Assembly (NCBI GenBank): GCA_032719365.1
Contig: CM064862.1
Location: forward strand, 59,487,840 to 59,551,839
Direction: 5' to 3'
Length of the DNA stretch: 64,000 nucleotides
Origin: Prinsepia uniflora
Taxonomy: Eukaryota; Streptophyta; Magnoliopsida; Rosales; Rosaceae
A program made the translations under genes and the position numbers. Position 1 is the stretch's first letter, and the number at the start of each line of letters is the position of its first letter. This document shows, piece by piece, positions 23,460-35,941 of the stretch. Under the pieces are notes generated by a model, which had not been told where the DNA came from, searched no databases, and saw nothing but the letters and a program-made list of their open reading frames with translations.

Positions 23460-24332
23460 CCTCAGTTTCTTTTTTATGTTTCCCTCCCACGAGCAAGAGA
23501 TCTAGACGTATCGATGCTTCCAGTTCATCTGGGATGAAAGGATATCCGTGATGAATGTAGCCATCTTCCCTTTCTCTCGGCACTCCACATAGAACTAGAC
23601 TTAGCCCATTCATTTGTCGACGGAACCTATATAGATACCTCACGTGGCCTCAGGTCGGCTCCCATATACCACACATGCCGAACGCCGTATATAAGCTGAC
23701 CAAAGTTACCCAGTTGTTCTCATTCAATTGGCTAAACGTAATATGGGCCTGAGCCATCATATCTTGTAACCAAGAATGAAAGGGCAACTGAACCCCATGC
23801 TCCAACACATCGATAAGGAACATAATCGACCCATCAAGTAACTAGCTCAGAAAGTATGTTACCAGGGGAACATACATCCCTATATCCTCCGACACATTGT
23901 GCAATTCGCAGAGTATATAGATTTGTTTCTTTTTCATAGTGGATCAGACGTTATCGATAACGTATGGTGATCAGTTAAGGGGAATGGCTACACGAACAAG
24001 GCTCACATCCAAACCATCTTTATCATCGTCGGCATCCTCCTATTTGAAACTTTGCTCGGCCATCTGCTTATCTGCTAGTTCCTTTGCCTATGACTCTCAC
24101 GCTTAGCCCCATCGATTGGAACCCTATTACTTGGGATCTCAGGGGCTTCCAATTTTGACTCAACAACTAACTCAGACCCACCACTAGCCGACAAAGACCT
24201 ACTGGTGGACATGGACGCACTCGACTTGCTCTCAGCGTCATTTGCAAAACATGATGAGGACGAATCATCTCCAAACATCCGAAGGGGATCTCTCATCGGA
24301 ACCTGACTCTGACTCGGACATCTACAAATCAA
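23460..24332 (-). pseudogene. Antisense additional ORF of the Tat element, N-terminal half
   Basis: On the minus strand the first 85 codons (24332-24075) are open: a Ser-rich N-terminus with RMFGDDSSSSCFANDAESKS. After that, stops alternate with readable phrases such as LPFHSWLQDMMAQAHITFSQ and NNWVTLVSLYTAFGMCGIWE. These resemble the 'LPFxxxxxxxLxxxxxxxxQLxPNxW' pattern of putative gypsy-type transposon / plant mobile domain proteins. The reading continues past the solo LTR into 21282-19490. It is not functional. Confidence 0.5.
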
Positions 24333-24698
24333 AGACTATCTAAAAACCTACCAACTATTAAAGGAAATAATAAGAAAGCAAACAATCAAGTACCTTTTTG
24401 GTTGGTCAAATGTGGATCTGACAAAATTTTATTCCTTAAACTAGCTCATACAAGAGACAGATTATCCCAAAGTGATCGGCCACAATTGGCTACTTTGAGT
24501 ACTCGACAACTAAGTTACTTGGAAGTTTTAGAAAGTTTGGTGAAGTAGGGACAATAAGTCATTGACGCTCTTTACATAGGGCCCATACACCATAAATACT
24601 CACCCTCAAGCAACAAACCCTTTAACCTAACAGCCAGCACCACTTATGTGACACGTGGCCAATATTGTGCTACGATATTTCAACCAAATTATTTACAG

Positions 24699-25095
24699 AT
24701 TTGTTCACCCTCAGGGCCCCTATCCAACCTTTTGAATTCCATGTTCCTCATGAGACTTCGATGGATCGGTTCATCCACGAGGCGCCGATCCAACCTTTTG
24801 AATTCCATGCTTTACAGGGGACCTTGGTGGACTGGTTCATCCTCAAGAGGCTATCCAACCTTTCGAATTCCAAGTACCTCAGAGGACTTCAGTGGATCGG
24901 CTCACCCTCAAAAGACCGATTCAGGGAACAATGGTGAATCATATCATCCTCAGGGGTCGATCGAACCTTTTGAATTCCATGTTCCCCACGGGAAGTTAAT
25001 GGATCGGTTCACCCTCAGGGGCCGATCCTACCTTTCAAATTTCACAGTCCTCAGGGGACTTTGGCGGATCGGTACACCCTCAGGGGCTGATCTCC
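24699..25095. repeat. About 65-bp minisatellite in the Tat LTR
   Basis: Five to six units, each built from TTCACCCTCAGGGGCCGATC, then CAACCTTTTGAATTCCATG, then GGATCGG. Units start near 24704, 24769, 24835, 24900 (one long, rearranged unit), 25007 and 25072. Both strands show open frames only because the unit is repeated. Confidence 0.85.
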
Positions 25096-25669
25096 CCATT
25101 AGACCCCATGACTCATAGGAGATTAGTCTTCCAGGAGATTTACCTGCCATATTCTTTGGTGCCCTTCCTCACCCAAGGACTTGGGGGACTTCAGGGTACA
25201 AACCACTGGTTAGTCTACACGGTTTGTACAAAAATGACAAGTCCTCAATCAATGAAGTTCAGTGCAATCAACAACTTAGAAGACTTATGTTTATACCATT
25301 CTGAATGACCACGAGGGAGCCACTTAAGATCTCCCGCAAATGGTCGTAGCAAGTCACACCGCTGCTTGCGGACCAGACTTAGTCATCTACCAATCGAACG
25401 TGGGCCAACAACCCAGCATGTCGTACTTCCGACTAGGGACTACCGACCAAGGCACCTAGGCACCTAGTCAACCTCACTTAAGAATTGCCAACTAGCATCC
25501 CCGAGCACCATCGTTAACACCACTAAGTAATTACCTACCATAGCGGTGAAAATACAATTGTACCCTCTAGCAAATCACTGCCACTCCTCCAACATCTTGG
25601 GACATATGACAACATCTAGGTAATCACTTGGGCCTTACTTCACTAGGGTTGTGGCCCATTTACTGCCAC

Positions 25670-25677
25670 TATAAATA
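25670..25677 (+). promoter_or_regulatory. TATA box of the Tat LTR
   Basis: TATAAATA in a GC-poor setting, about 140 bases before the LTR end, at the expected place for the start of the element's transcript. Confidence 0.6.
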
Positions 25678-26001
25678 TAGGGCACTTTACACCATAAAGG
25701 TACATTCACTATTTACTATTCACCAAGCCTTTTGATGCCTACGTTATTTGATCTCCCTTTGCTTTATTGACTTAAGCATTGGAGTGCACTAGGTCGGCGT
25801 CCTACCGGTGACAAGTATTCCTTTTACACTCTCTCATGTCATCCTAGCGAACAGAAGATGGCTTTCAATGTCCAGAGAACGATCCCTATTTACCAATGCT
25901 ACAATCTACAAAAAAAAAAGTTTTATTTTGCATATGTTTTCATTAATTGTTGAGTGTGACTTTGTGTTTACTTTAATACTTAGTTTTAGCGTATCAATTT
26001 T

Positions 26002-26019
26002 TGGCACCTTTGCTGGGGA
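26002..26019 (+). other. Athila primer-binding site
   Basis: TGGCACCTTTGCTGGGGA differs in three positions from TGGCGCCGTTGCCGGGGA, the tRNA-Asp-type primer-binding site used by Athila elements. It follows an LTR end closely (GTATCA). Confidence 0.7.
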
Positions 26020-26493
26020 TTAAAAAAATCTCTTGTGTGATTTCGTTTTTGTAAATATGTTTATATTGTACATACCATACTTGTTTATAACATCACATTT
26101 ATGAATAACATCTTGCATTCATGCACTGGTCTCGACTATATGTGGATCATTTGTGCTTCAGTGTTTAGATTTTGATCTTTAATGGAATAGGTGAAGCCTC
26201 ATTTGTTAACTTTCTCCTAAACCCTTCATGGCCCTTAAAAGCCATGAGGTTGAGGGTGGAGTTTGTTAACACTTGAGTTATCTTGGATCAAATACATGTC
26301 CATCTTGAGTAAGAAATTTTCAAAAGTGATGTCTAGGACACGAGACGATACTCGTAACAAGTTTGGGCTTAAGAAAGGGACATCAATGGAGTTTAAGCCT
26401 CATATGTCTTGAAATTAGCCCTACCTCATATGTTTTTTCTTTCTAACATGGTCACTTTTGAACTTGCCCAAAAGGAAGGACAATGGTTCGAAA

Positions 26494-29400
26494 TGACAGG
26501 ACCCGTCCCAAATCCCCCCTGGATTAACGGGGGACGTGCATGCTCCCGTCTGAGACGAAGTGTCAGATAAGGGATAATTCCAACCTTAGCCTAGACGGGG
26601 CTTTCAGAGTGCGCCATGATCGGAGGAGGAGTGTGATATCTCGGTCTCTGCTACAGCCCGCATCCGCGACCCTGAAGGGCATTGAAAAACCATTAAAAGA
26701 CTGTGAGTGGACGAAACTAATAATTTATAAAATCATTTCACAAAGAAGACATTTATGCCCTTCACTAAAAAGCATGCATGCATTCGAAAACCAGTTATCA
26801 AACCATTTAGTTAAATCAATCATCAAACCATTAGGGCCTTAGCCCAAAACTGTAAACCAAAGTATATGGGAACTCAGCCCAAAACCAATCAAGTGGGACT
26901 CAGCCCAAAATAGTAAATCCGTAAGGACTCTGCCCAAGTCAAATACACGTGGGTCTCAGCCCAAAACCAATACATTTGGGTCTCAGCCAAAATCCAATAC
27001 ATGTGGGTCTCAACCCAAAACCAATCCTCGTCATCCCTGATGCCTAACATCCTAGATGTCACAATCCACACCACTATCACAGTTCCAAGCTACGCGTGCT
27101 ACAATCCCAAGTCTCCCCAGGGTCCACCTAGGTCAATGACCCGCATATCAATGACTCTCCCTGGGGGGGGGGAGGTTTTAATCTCTAGCAATCCTGCTCT
27201 TGAGTCACTATACGGACCGATAGCTCCTTGCAATGACCCCTCGCAGCCAATGGCCTGTGACTACTCCAGGATACTACGAGACGTCTGGAGGAGACAACCC
27301 GCCACTCCAGGATACTACGGGACATCTAGAGGGCAACCGTTCGTTATGATGGTATATGGAAAACTGTTTTACAATTCATCTCAAAACCATTCAAAGGGCT
27401 ACGCCCGGGTTTTCCATAAAACCATAGTAAATCCAAATCCATTTGGGGTCCCCGACCTGAAATCACATGTATAAACCATAATTGGGCCTCATGCCCGAAT
27501 TCGTAAACCAACGGGGCCCCCGACTCGATCATATAACTCAAATGGGCCTCCAGCCCGATTTCTCATTAAATCAAATGGACTCCAAGTCCGATAGTTTCCA
27601 ATTCAAATAGGTCTCATTCCCGATTCCATATTTCTAAATCCAAAATCTTTCCATTAAACCATCACAGAAAACACAACACGTATAGGCACAGTCTAAAACC
27701 ATAAATCTCGAAATGCATGCAAATACGTAAATACTAAATACCACAATCATATGCACTCGTGGAATTTCAAATCATGTTTATAAACACATATAAAACATTT
27801 ATGCATGCATCATATTTAGAAAGCAAGGTCCACTCACAAACCGTCCATGATGTGCCTCGATACGCATTCCATAAGCCATTCCCGGGCCAATCACCATCTC
27901 CGGGACTCCCAAACCTGTCCAAATCATACTATAGGGTTACTAACTACCTCAATAACCTCTCATTAAAGCCCCCTAATTTTCCCGGATTTTTAACATATTA
28001 TAAACTCGATCCTAAGCCTTCGGACATCCCGAACTATATCGAAACAATGTATGATCGACTCGAAACTTGTCCCAAAATATTCGTTACATCGAATAGATGA
28101 TTTTACATGTTGAACACTTCCCCAAAAGGTGCCCCACGTGCCCATACGAGCCGCCCAAAGGCCCTGCGCGTGGGAGCCACACGCCACTGCACAATCATCT
28201 TCAACCTTGCGATTCGGCCGATTCAGACCGGTCCACTGGTCAGCTGGTCCAGCTGAACCAACGTGACTGGTCCAGGCCATTTTCTCACCCATTTTCAACC
28301 CGTTTTCGTCCATTCCAATTCCAATAGCTTCCTCTCATCATTTGCAACCCATCTATGTGTTTAAAACCAAGAAACACTACCTAGAACCCACCCGTTCACT
28401 TCTTCCCCTCACGTTCCAAACTTCCAGCCCCATGCTTGGGCTGCACAGCCACCTCCCACCATCCAAATCCATTTCTAAATGTCTATACAAACCCAATAAA
28501 CCTTCCCCAATCATCAAAAGTATCCCCTAACGTTCAAATCAAAAATCTGGAATTAAAAGAGGTAATGACAAGACCCGTCCCCGAAGGACATAGATAATAG
28601 TGCCCGGTCCTGCTCCCGTCTGATAAGTCAACTGTAGTTACGAAATTACCCTCAGCACTTGCCAAACAAGGGATAACCACACCTGTGCCCACTCATGCCT
28701 CCACATCCCGATCAGCCTCGATCATCGCGCCACGACCTAGAGGGTCAATAAAACAGAAAAGGTGTGAGTGGACAAAACAAAGTTTTAGAAATACATTTAT
28801 CAAAACACATTCTTACCCTCCAGTTTCACAAACATGCATGCATATCATAAAACATAAGTCATAGTGCGAAATAAATCAAGTATGAACAGTGGACCGATAA
28901 AATCAAAACATGTTTTCCCATGGTCCATAAAACTCATGTTCATAAAATCAGTTCATGATATAAAGCATCTGGACACAAATATAAATAAATCATACTACCA
29001 CCAATCCTCAATATCCAAGTAACCCGTCACGATATCAATGCAACGCGTGCAAATTCGGGTGTCTCACGTCCGAGTACCTCCCCAGGATCTATGACGTCTG
29101 GGGTGATATCATCTCCAGGATCTACGGCGTCTGGAGGATATCATCATAATCTCACACTCCTGAGATTGAGCCTCCCTTGGAGCTACTCATCTCCAGGTAG
29201 TGGATCGTGACTACTCCAGGATCTACGACGTCTGGAGGAGACTATCAAATCACAGAGGATGGTATATGTGGAACAGTCACCAAATCCAGTAATCTCATTT
29301 TAAAACCATTTATGTCTCAAATCAAGTCGAAACATTTCAACAGGGCCTCTGCCCGAAACATAGCTTTTTCAAAGCAAGTTCCGCAAATCCATCATAAAAA

Positions 29401-32001
29401 CAGTGTCCAGAATTCACTTTATAAATCAAAATCATCATATTCACATGTGACTCCAAATTTAAGTCAAAATCACTATCCAATTGGGTCTCAAGCCCAAAAT
29501 ATCATTTTCATGCAAATCCATGAACTCGCAATCTCAGTTGCCCTTTTCACATAAATCCATAAAGTATATCCAAAAACATTACAATTTCACCAAATCAATT
29601 TCCCAACTCATAATCCGAGTCAAAACCAATCTCAAATCCTGGGCCTTTGCCCGAAACAGCAATTTCACAGTTTTCTCGAAAATCGTGCCCAAAATCAATA
29701 TAAAAAAATATAATATTCCCAAAATCCGGAAATCATCATATCGAAACATCAATCATGCCAAATCATTTCAAATCCTATCATAAAGCATTTAAAACATATA
29801 TGCATGCATTCAGGGTAGAAAACAAAAGTCCACTCACACACCGTCTATATCGCTCGCTTTCCGAGCTGCACGTTTTTCCGTGAATTCCAGAAATCACCAT
29901 TCCTATCAAAAATCATTATCAAGGGTCACTAACATCCCAATATACTTCCCATAATTTTCCCCAATTTTTCCAGGATTTAAATACGTATTTTAAACGTAAC
30001 ATAAACCTTCGGACCCTTGAAACAATATCGAAACGGTGTCTGATTTCCTTGAAACCAGTGCCAAAATGTTAGTTACATTAAATGGGACAAAAGTCATGTT
30101 TAACTCACCCTGGGATTCCAGCTCACACACCTCCACATGCCTGCTACAGTAACTGCTACAGTTACCGTCTTCGCCCGTTTGTCTGTAAAACGGGTCCTGC
30201 AACCCGCGAGATAACCCGATTGGAATCCTGTCAATTTCCACTCAAATTCTTCAATTAATTAATGTAATAGTATCGTTTTAACTTGAATTAGAGATTTTTA
30301 ATGTCAATTACATCAATAATTACCTCAGTCTATTCGATTCGAAGATGAATACTCGAAGGCTACCTTGCACTGTTCATTCTTCGAACTTCATCAATTCCAA
30401 TTGAATTTGTGCAATTGATTCACTCAAAAGCTTCGTAGGATCCATATAAACATACTTCCAAGCTCAATTTCAACATCCAACTCCTATAATTATACAACCC
30501 AATCTTTGAATTTTCCAGTTCTTGCCCTGTCTGTTCTCAGTCAAAACGACGTCCTTTTCTTTCGTTTTTGATTGGGTTCAACTCGAAATGATCTCAGGGG
30601 GCTTAATTCAATATCAATTTCACTCATGAATGACCACAAATTCAATTTCAATCTGAAGGTTTATCAAGGGTTTTCGGGTTTGAGTCTGGGTATAACTCGG
30701 TTCAAAGCCCATCATTCCTCCTTCAATATCCTTTCGTTTTCTCTCTGGATTTTATTTAAATTCTCACAATCCCAGACTAAGGATTCATTGTCACCTGAGA
30801 TCAATGATGAATTGTGTTCATGCTCTGTTTTGTCCTTCACAAATACACACACCTGCACGATTTGTTTTCTCACTTTAAATCCACACCGCCCAATCTTCAT
30901 TATCACTAATCCACATCCTACCCGTGACAGATGTCACTTAATAAGCTGAATGAGTCATTCAATTTACTGATTCATCCACATTAACAAAAGGACAAATTTG
31001 CCCTTTCATGGCAAATTACCAAAATGCCCTTAGCATTCCGAGGTTCATAACTTTTTCATCTGAACCCCGATTGACGTATGTCGCCTGTCTACGGATTCAG
31101 CGTCTTGAGACCTACCCAACGGTACTTACGGAAAGTCCAAACATGGTCCAGATCAAAAATTCAACAAATGGCCCCTTTTTAACCAATTTACCAAATTACC
31201 CTTAAGCTTCCGAATATCATAACTTTCTCCTCGAATGTCGGAATCGGGCGTGCCACCTGTCAATGAACTTGTGATGTCCCGAACTATGTTACGGTCATCG
31301 GTCAAAGTCTGTTTGACCGCCCCAACCAAAAGTCAACCGTTCGCCCTATTCGAGGGGCAAAATCGTAATTTCCTTCAAATTTTCCTAATTTTCCTTTTTC
31401 GAATTTCAGGGTCGTTACAAGTTACGGGTTTACCTGTTTCCCGCGACTCCTCCGTCGTCCATGGCGTCGCAGTCCCATCTCTCACCGTGTCCTAGCTCCT
31501 CAGCTACTCTCTGTCTCTCTCTCAGATCGAAACCAGGTAAGGGGAAGGGATTAGGGTTGTTATTCGATGGGGTTTCAGGTTTGGTTGGATGAACACAGAC
31601 AAAGGGGATCGATATGCATGTATGGGAAATGGTGGGCAATGGATGAGTGACACTTGTCACTCATCCATTCGGCCTGTCCCAAAATATCTAGGCCCACTTA
31701 ATGACAAATGTCCTCCGTCTCATAAAACGTGCAAAAGTACCTCGGACCTTCCGTGACCCGTAATTTTCCCGTCGAACGTCCGATTTTGACATGCCGCTTG
31801 TCTACAGACTCATATCGACCAGATCTATGTAACATTTCTCAGCCCTCGGGCATCGGACCTCCCGAGTCAAAAGTCAAGTTTTCACCCTCGTTTAGGGGCA
31901 AAATCGTAATTTAGCCCTGAACGTCCCATAATCCTCAGCTAATCCCCAATTAGCCCTACTAATCCATAATTAATCCCAAAATTTTAGGACGGGTCGTTAC
32001 A
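26494..32001 (-). mobile_element. Solo LTR, TSD CGAAA, split by a younger solo LTR
   Basis: Begins TGACAGGACCCGTCCC and ends GGACGGGTCGTTACA. Perfect CGAAA lies at 26489-26493 and 32002-32006. Removing the nested LTR at 28566-31419 leaves about 2650 bases, the usual length. Inside: GTGAGTGGAC (26703), CATGCATGCA (about 26770), a GGGC-N5-GCCC tandem domain (about 26835-27010 and 27485-27620), ATGCATGCAT (about 27802), GTCCACTCAC (27828) and a diverged stem-loop (about 28134-28169). Confidence 0.93.
28566..31419 (-). mobile_element. Nested solo LTR (2854 bp), imperfect TSD
   Basis: Begins TGACAAGACCCGTCCC and ends AGGGTCGTTACA. Flanks are GGTAA and AGTTA, which fit an original GGTTA with one change in each copy; this is an inference. 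Contains GTGAGTGGAC (28764), a tandem domain with CCAGGATCTACGACGTCTGG units (about 29085-29250), ATGCATGCAT (about 29800), GTCCACTCAC (29828) and two copies of the conserved CTGTCTACGGATTCAG/CTGTCAATGAACTTGTGA block (31084 and 31257). Confidence 0.88.
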
Positions 32002-32006
32002 CGAAA

Positions 32007-33092
32007 TCTAGGCTATTTACTTGGGCTGCATAGGCGTAGAAGTCCCCATCTAAACTTTGAAAGCTATGTGAACCATATATAGCCTTAACTTCCCTTGTAA
32101 ATATTACCTCATATTAAATTTCTTCTGTTTACATGGTAGTCAAGTTCTTTTTTTTCAAGTCTTTCATTCTAAGAATAAGTAGTGCTCTTTTTTGGTTAAT
32201 TTCTCCTTAAGTCTTCTCGATGTGTGGAATTCATCACCGCATACTGTAGACTAAGTGAATCTAAAGACATGTGGTTATGGACGCAGTTTGTAAACACTTG
32301 AGTTTGGTAATACAAACTTTGAAAACTTCCATCGGTTAGTTATGGTGCCTAGAAGGGTTATGACTGGTGACAAGTTTTGACTAAGAAAGAGAACTCCAAT
32401 AGAGTACACACCCTGGGCAGGTTAGCCTCGGGGTGTTCTCGAAATTAGTCCTTACTTCTCGTGTTACATTTATCCTAGGTGCCCATGAACAACGTTGAAT
32501 GGTGGAATAGATTAAGGTTTATCAGTACGTGGAGGCCGTAAGTTCGAAAGGAACTACTAGAAGGGAAATGGACGGTTATCTATATGGGCTTACGACTATT
32601 TATTGCATTGGTAGATCGTATACCGACCCTGAGATTTCATGATGTTCGGATTTCATCACTAGGCGTCCTAGACTAAGTGAATCTTGGGAAGTGGGATCGC
32701 AGGTGTAGGCCATTTTTTTTTCATGCATTGTCACGTAACTTTTATATCTTGCGCAGGTTCTAATGATTTCACTCTTATGCATTAACACCATCCTTCATGT
32801 AGATCTTTATGTGTTGCATCAATTTGGATGTTTTTGGAACATGTGCCTTTGCTTGCCATTATCATGATTCTACCTTGCATATTCTTAAACTATTTATACT
32901 TATTTACTTCTCACTTGTATATAACCTCTTCTTTGTATATACAATTTTGTTTTGTGTATAGTCTTCTCTATATCTCATCTTCTTTTTTGTACACGCGTCC
33001 ATTCATTTCTCGTGGCCATTTTTTTTTATCTATAGTCGTGCATGCTATTGGGCCTCATGGTTGTTTTTTTGATGAACTACAAGTTTCTATGA
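32007..33092 (+). other. Athila 5' leader, continued
   Basis: AT-rich leader sequence between the solo LTR and gag. A phrase of AGACTAAGTGAATCT type recurs (about 32250 and 32672), suggesting an internal duplication. No coding region is recognised. Confidence 0.5.
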
Positions 33093-34298
33093 ATGACCAA
33101 GCTAAGGCTCATGACTCCTAATACAACACTTCGTAGATCTCAATGCTTTGCTAGTCCCAACAAACAATCCAATCAAGAAAGGGGTGAATTAAGTGAACCA
33201 CACCAAGAGGAACCTATGTTGGAACCTATCTTTGAGGGGGGCTACGAATCTGAATCCTTTTCACCCAAGCACCAATCCAAGAATGAATCTGAAGCTGAAA
33301 TGGTCAAGAATGAACGAAGATCTCTTCGCCAACTCATATGCTCTACGGAATGAAGCATAGAACAATCTTGCATTGCCTTTCCAGAACCAACGGAAAACAA
33401 GAGGGATATTGAACTTAAGAGTGGATTCCTTCACCGACTACCAACATTTTATGGGCTACCCAATGAGGATCCGAACATGCATGTTAAGACCTTCCAATTT
33501 ATGTGCAATAGTATGAAGCCCAGTAATGCAAATGATGAACTTCTCAAGCTCAAGGCTTTCCTTTTCACTTTAGCGGATAGGGCCCAATCTTGGCTCATGG
33601 ACTTGCCCTCCAATCATACCACTACTTGGAAACACATCACAGACTTGTTCATAGCTAAGTACTTTCCCGCTTTTGAGATCCCCCAAATGAGGAAAAAAAT
33701 CACAACCATTACTCAAGTACCGAATGAAACTGTTGGCTCATATTATGATCGTTTCAAGGTACTTTGTGCTACTTATCTTTCACATGGTTTTTCGGAGATA
33801 GCCCTAATGAACTACTTTTATGATGGTCTCAAACCCATGGACCGAGACCTCTTTGATGCAACTTCACATGGGGCATTTATGGATTTGGATAAGCTCGAAG
33901 CAAGACAACTACTCGAGAATAGAGCCACTAATGATTCCCAATACAAGATGTCCCAAAGAAAGGGAGTAAGTGCAAAGAATTCTAAGAGAGTTTTTGATGA
34001 TAGGATTGAAAAGCTCTAATCTATGCTTGAGAAAGTGTTGGAACTCGAAGCCAAAAGAGACAAGCAACCTAAGAGACCTATATGTGGAGTATTCCAATTG
34101 GACGGAGACCCAAGTAACCAATGCCCTCAAGTGACAAACCATAATGAAGGAATGGAAAAAGCCAATGCTTTAGGAGGATATCAAGGGGGCCAACGTTATA
34201 ATAACTTCAACAACTATGGCCAAGGCAACTGTGACCATCCGAGATTCAAGTGGAGCAGCATTGAAGGATGTTTGAACCTTCCAGCTCAAAACCAATAG
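33093..34298 (+). pseudogene. gag: Athila gag, 5' part
   Basis: Reads through an N-terminal region with a stop at about 33351, then 33477-34017 is open for 180 codons. It contains LKAFLFTLADRAQSWLMDLP and FIAKYFPAFEIPQMRKKITT, the retrotransposon gag core typical of Athila (L.LFPFSLRD.A..WL..LP...I.TW..L...FL.K.FP). A stop at 34018 and further frames lead to a Gln/Asn-rich C-terminus. The reading frame breaks at 34299, where an LTR is inserted, and resumes at 46049. The ancestral role was capsid formation. Confidence 0.85.
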
Positions 34299-34934
34299 TG
34301 ACATGACCTGATCCTAACAACATGTCAAAAACCATATTCAGGCTCTACTCCCATCTGACAGGGGCCTCTAGTACCTTAGTAACCCTCGAATCCTGTCAAA
34401 CAAGGGATGCATGAATACTCATATGCACATGCCCCCGCTCAATAAACAACCTCGATTCTTATGCAACGACCTTGGAGGGTTTCAAAAACCAAGAAAAATG
34501 TGTGAGTAGACAAAAGTAAAGGTTTACAAAAACATATCATTCAAAATATACCATTTACCCTCCGTTTTATAAAGCTATGCATGCACCAAACCAATGATTT
34601 CAAAAACATTTCCCAAAAGAAACCAAAATAGGATATTACGGTAAATACGAATAGACTAGACTCTAGTACACACTCAACATATATGAGAACCCAGCCACGT
34701 TAATTTACCAACACAGTCAAGATCACAACAATGCAACAGTACCCTAGTCACACAGAACCAACCAAATTGAACACCAACATACCAGATCAACCAATCATAT
34801 CATCTAAGTACACCACCATATCAGATCAACCAATCATATCATCTGAGTACACCAACATACCAAATCAACCAATCTCGATGCCTGTAAGCTAAATAATCAT
34901 ATCAGTGTCCGCTACCGGTACGCTAAGAGCACTC

Positions 34935-35110
34935 GGGAACTACAGAGTCCTAGACCCGACGTCCGAGTGTGGATCGGGTTAGGAACTACGAAGCATTACC
35001 TTGATGTCTGAGTCACGGTCTCAGTCTCAGGAACTACGAAGTTTTACCTTGACATCTGAGACTGCTCACAATATTAGTCTCGGGAACTACAAGCTTTACT
35101 TCGACGTCCG
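34935..35110. repeat. About 45-60 bp tandem domain of the gag-inserted LTR
   Basis: Units carry GGAACTAC(GA)AG followed by TTTACCTTGACATCTGAG, seen near 34935, 34980, 35029 and 35082. It lies in the same position as the unrelated tandem domains of the other LTRs. Confidence 0.7.
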
Positions 35111-35941
35111 TAATCGTCCAACCGCTAGGACCTCGAGGAGGGTCTCCACATCACATCATCATAGTCATCATAACCATCATCCCAAACATCAAAGTCATAA
35201 AAAATAATGAGGAACCATGATCCAATAACCACGTACCTTTAACACAAACCAAGACCATGAGCCAAAACCAAAGTCAAATCCCTGGCCTAAGCCCAAATCA
35301 CATATACGTCTTAGAATCCTCGTAAAACGAACAATTAAAATATTCAATAAAATCATATCAAAAGAAAATTCCATCCGCCATCATTCAACTCAAATAATCA
35401 TGACAGAATACGTATAAAACAATTCCCAAAATTCGTTGAGGATCCAGGGTTTAATAAACCCAATTTTCTCGCAAAACATTTTAATAGTATTTTTCTTAAA
35501 TATTCAGAGAAATTTCCAGGAAATCCGTATAAATCATATGTAACCAACCCTCAAACACTTCTCATAGTAATCATAAAACAATCATGTAAAAATGCATGCA
35601 TAGGATTTTGGAAAACAAAGGTCCACTTACATGTACCTTTCGCGCAACCAAACCGATCCGCACGCATTTCCATAAATTTTGAGAACTTCAATTCCTGTCA
35701 AAAACCACCTATATGGGTCACTAATCATCCCAAATGATTCACTTATTAATCCCATAATTTTTCAGAATTTTTAAATGAATTAAAACAGGCCCTACAGCTT
35801 CGGACAACTAGAACTGCCCTGAAACAGCGTCCAATCGATTCGAAACTTGTGTAATTGGATTCGTATCGTCAAATATTATAACTTTCATGTTTAACATACA
35901 TAAAAAAGAGTCCATCACGCGCCCCCAAGCGTTGCCCAAAG

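Larger units (their letters stand above)
17145..25813 (+). mobile_element. Tat-lineage Ty3/gypsy element, internally deleted, with an antisense ORF and a nested solo LTR
   Basis: In order on the plus strand: gag C-terminus, protease, a sudden jump to the integrase C-terminus, an untranslated part with tandem repeats, a decayed ORF on the opposite strand, and an LTR with a TATA box and a ~65-bp minisatellite. This order, including an extra antisense ORF before the 3' LTR, is typical of the Tat branch. Reverse transcriptase, RNase H and most of integrase are missing, and the 5' LTR is not seen. The solo LTR at 21283-23454 splits the antisense ORF. Confidence 0.75.
24333..25813 (+). mobile_element. 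Tat 3' LTR region
   Basis: Contains a ~65-bp minisatellite (24699-25095), a TATA box (25670) and, near the end, TTGACTTAAGCATTGGAGTG followed by GTCCTACCGG, a phrase typical of the end of Tat-lineage LTRs (TGACTTGAGCGTCGGAG...). The LTR start is not fixed and probably lies between 24340 and 24600. No primer-binding site follows, as expected for a 3' LTR. Confidence 0.6.

Noticed and set aside
24648..25118. 156-codon open frame with repeated peptide
   Set aside because: It is a reading of the ~65-bp LTR minisatellite, not a gene.
27001..27474. 157-codon open frame on the plus strand
   Set aside because: It overlaps the tandem domain and flank of a solo LTR read against its sense strand. No homology recognised.
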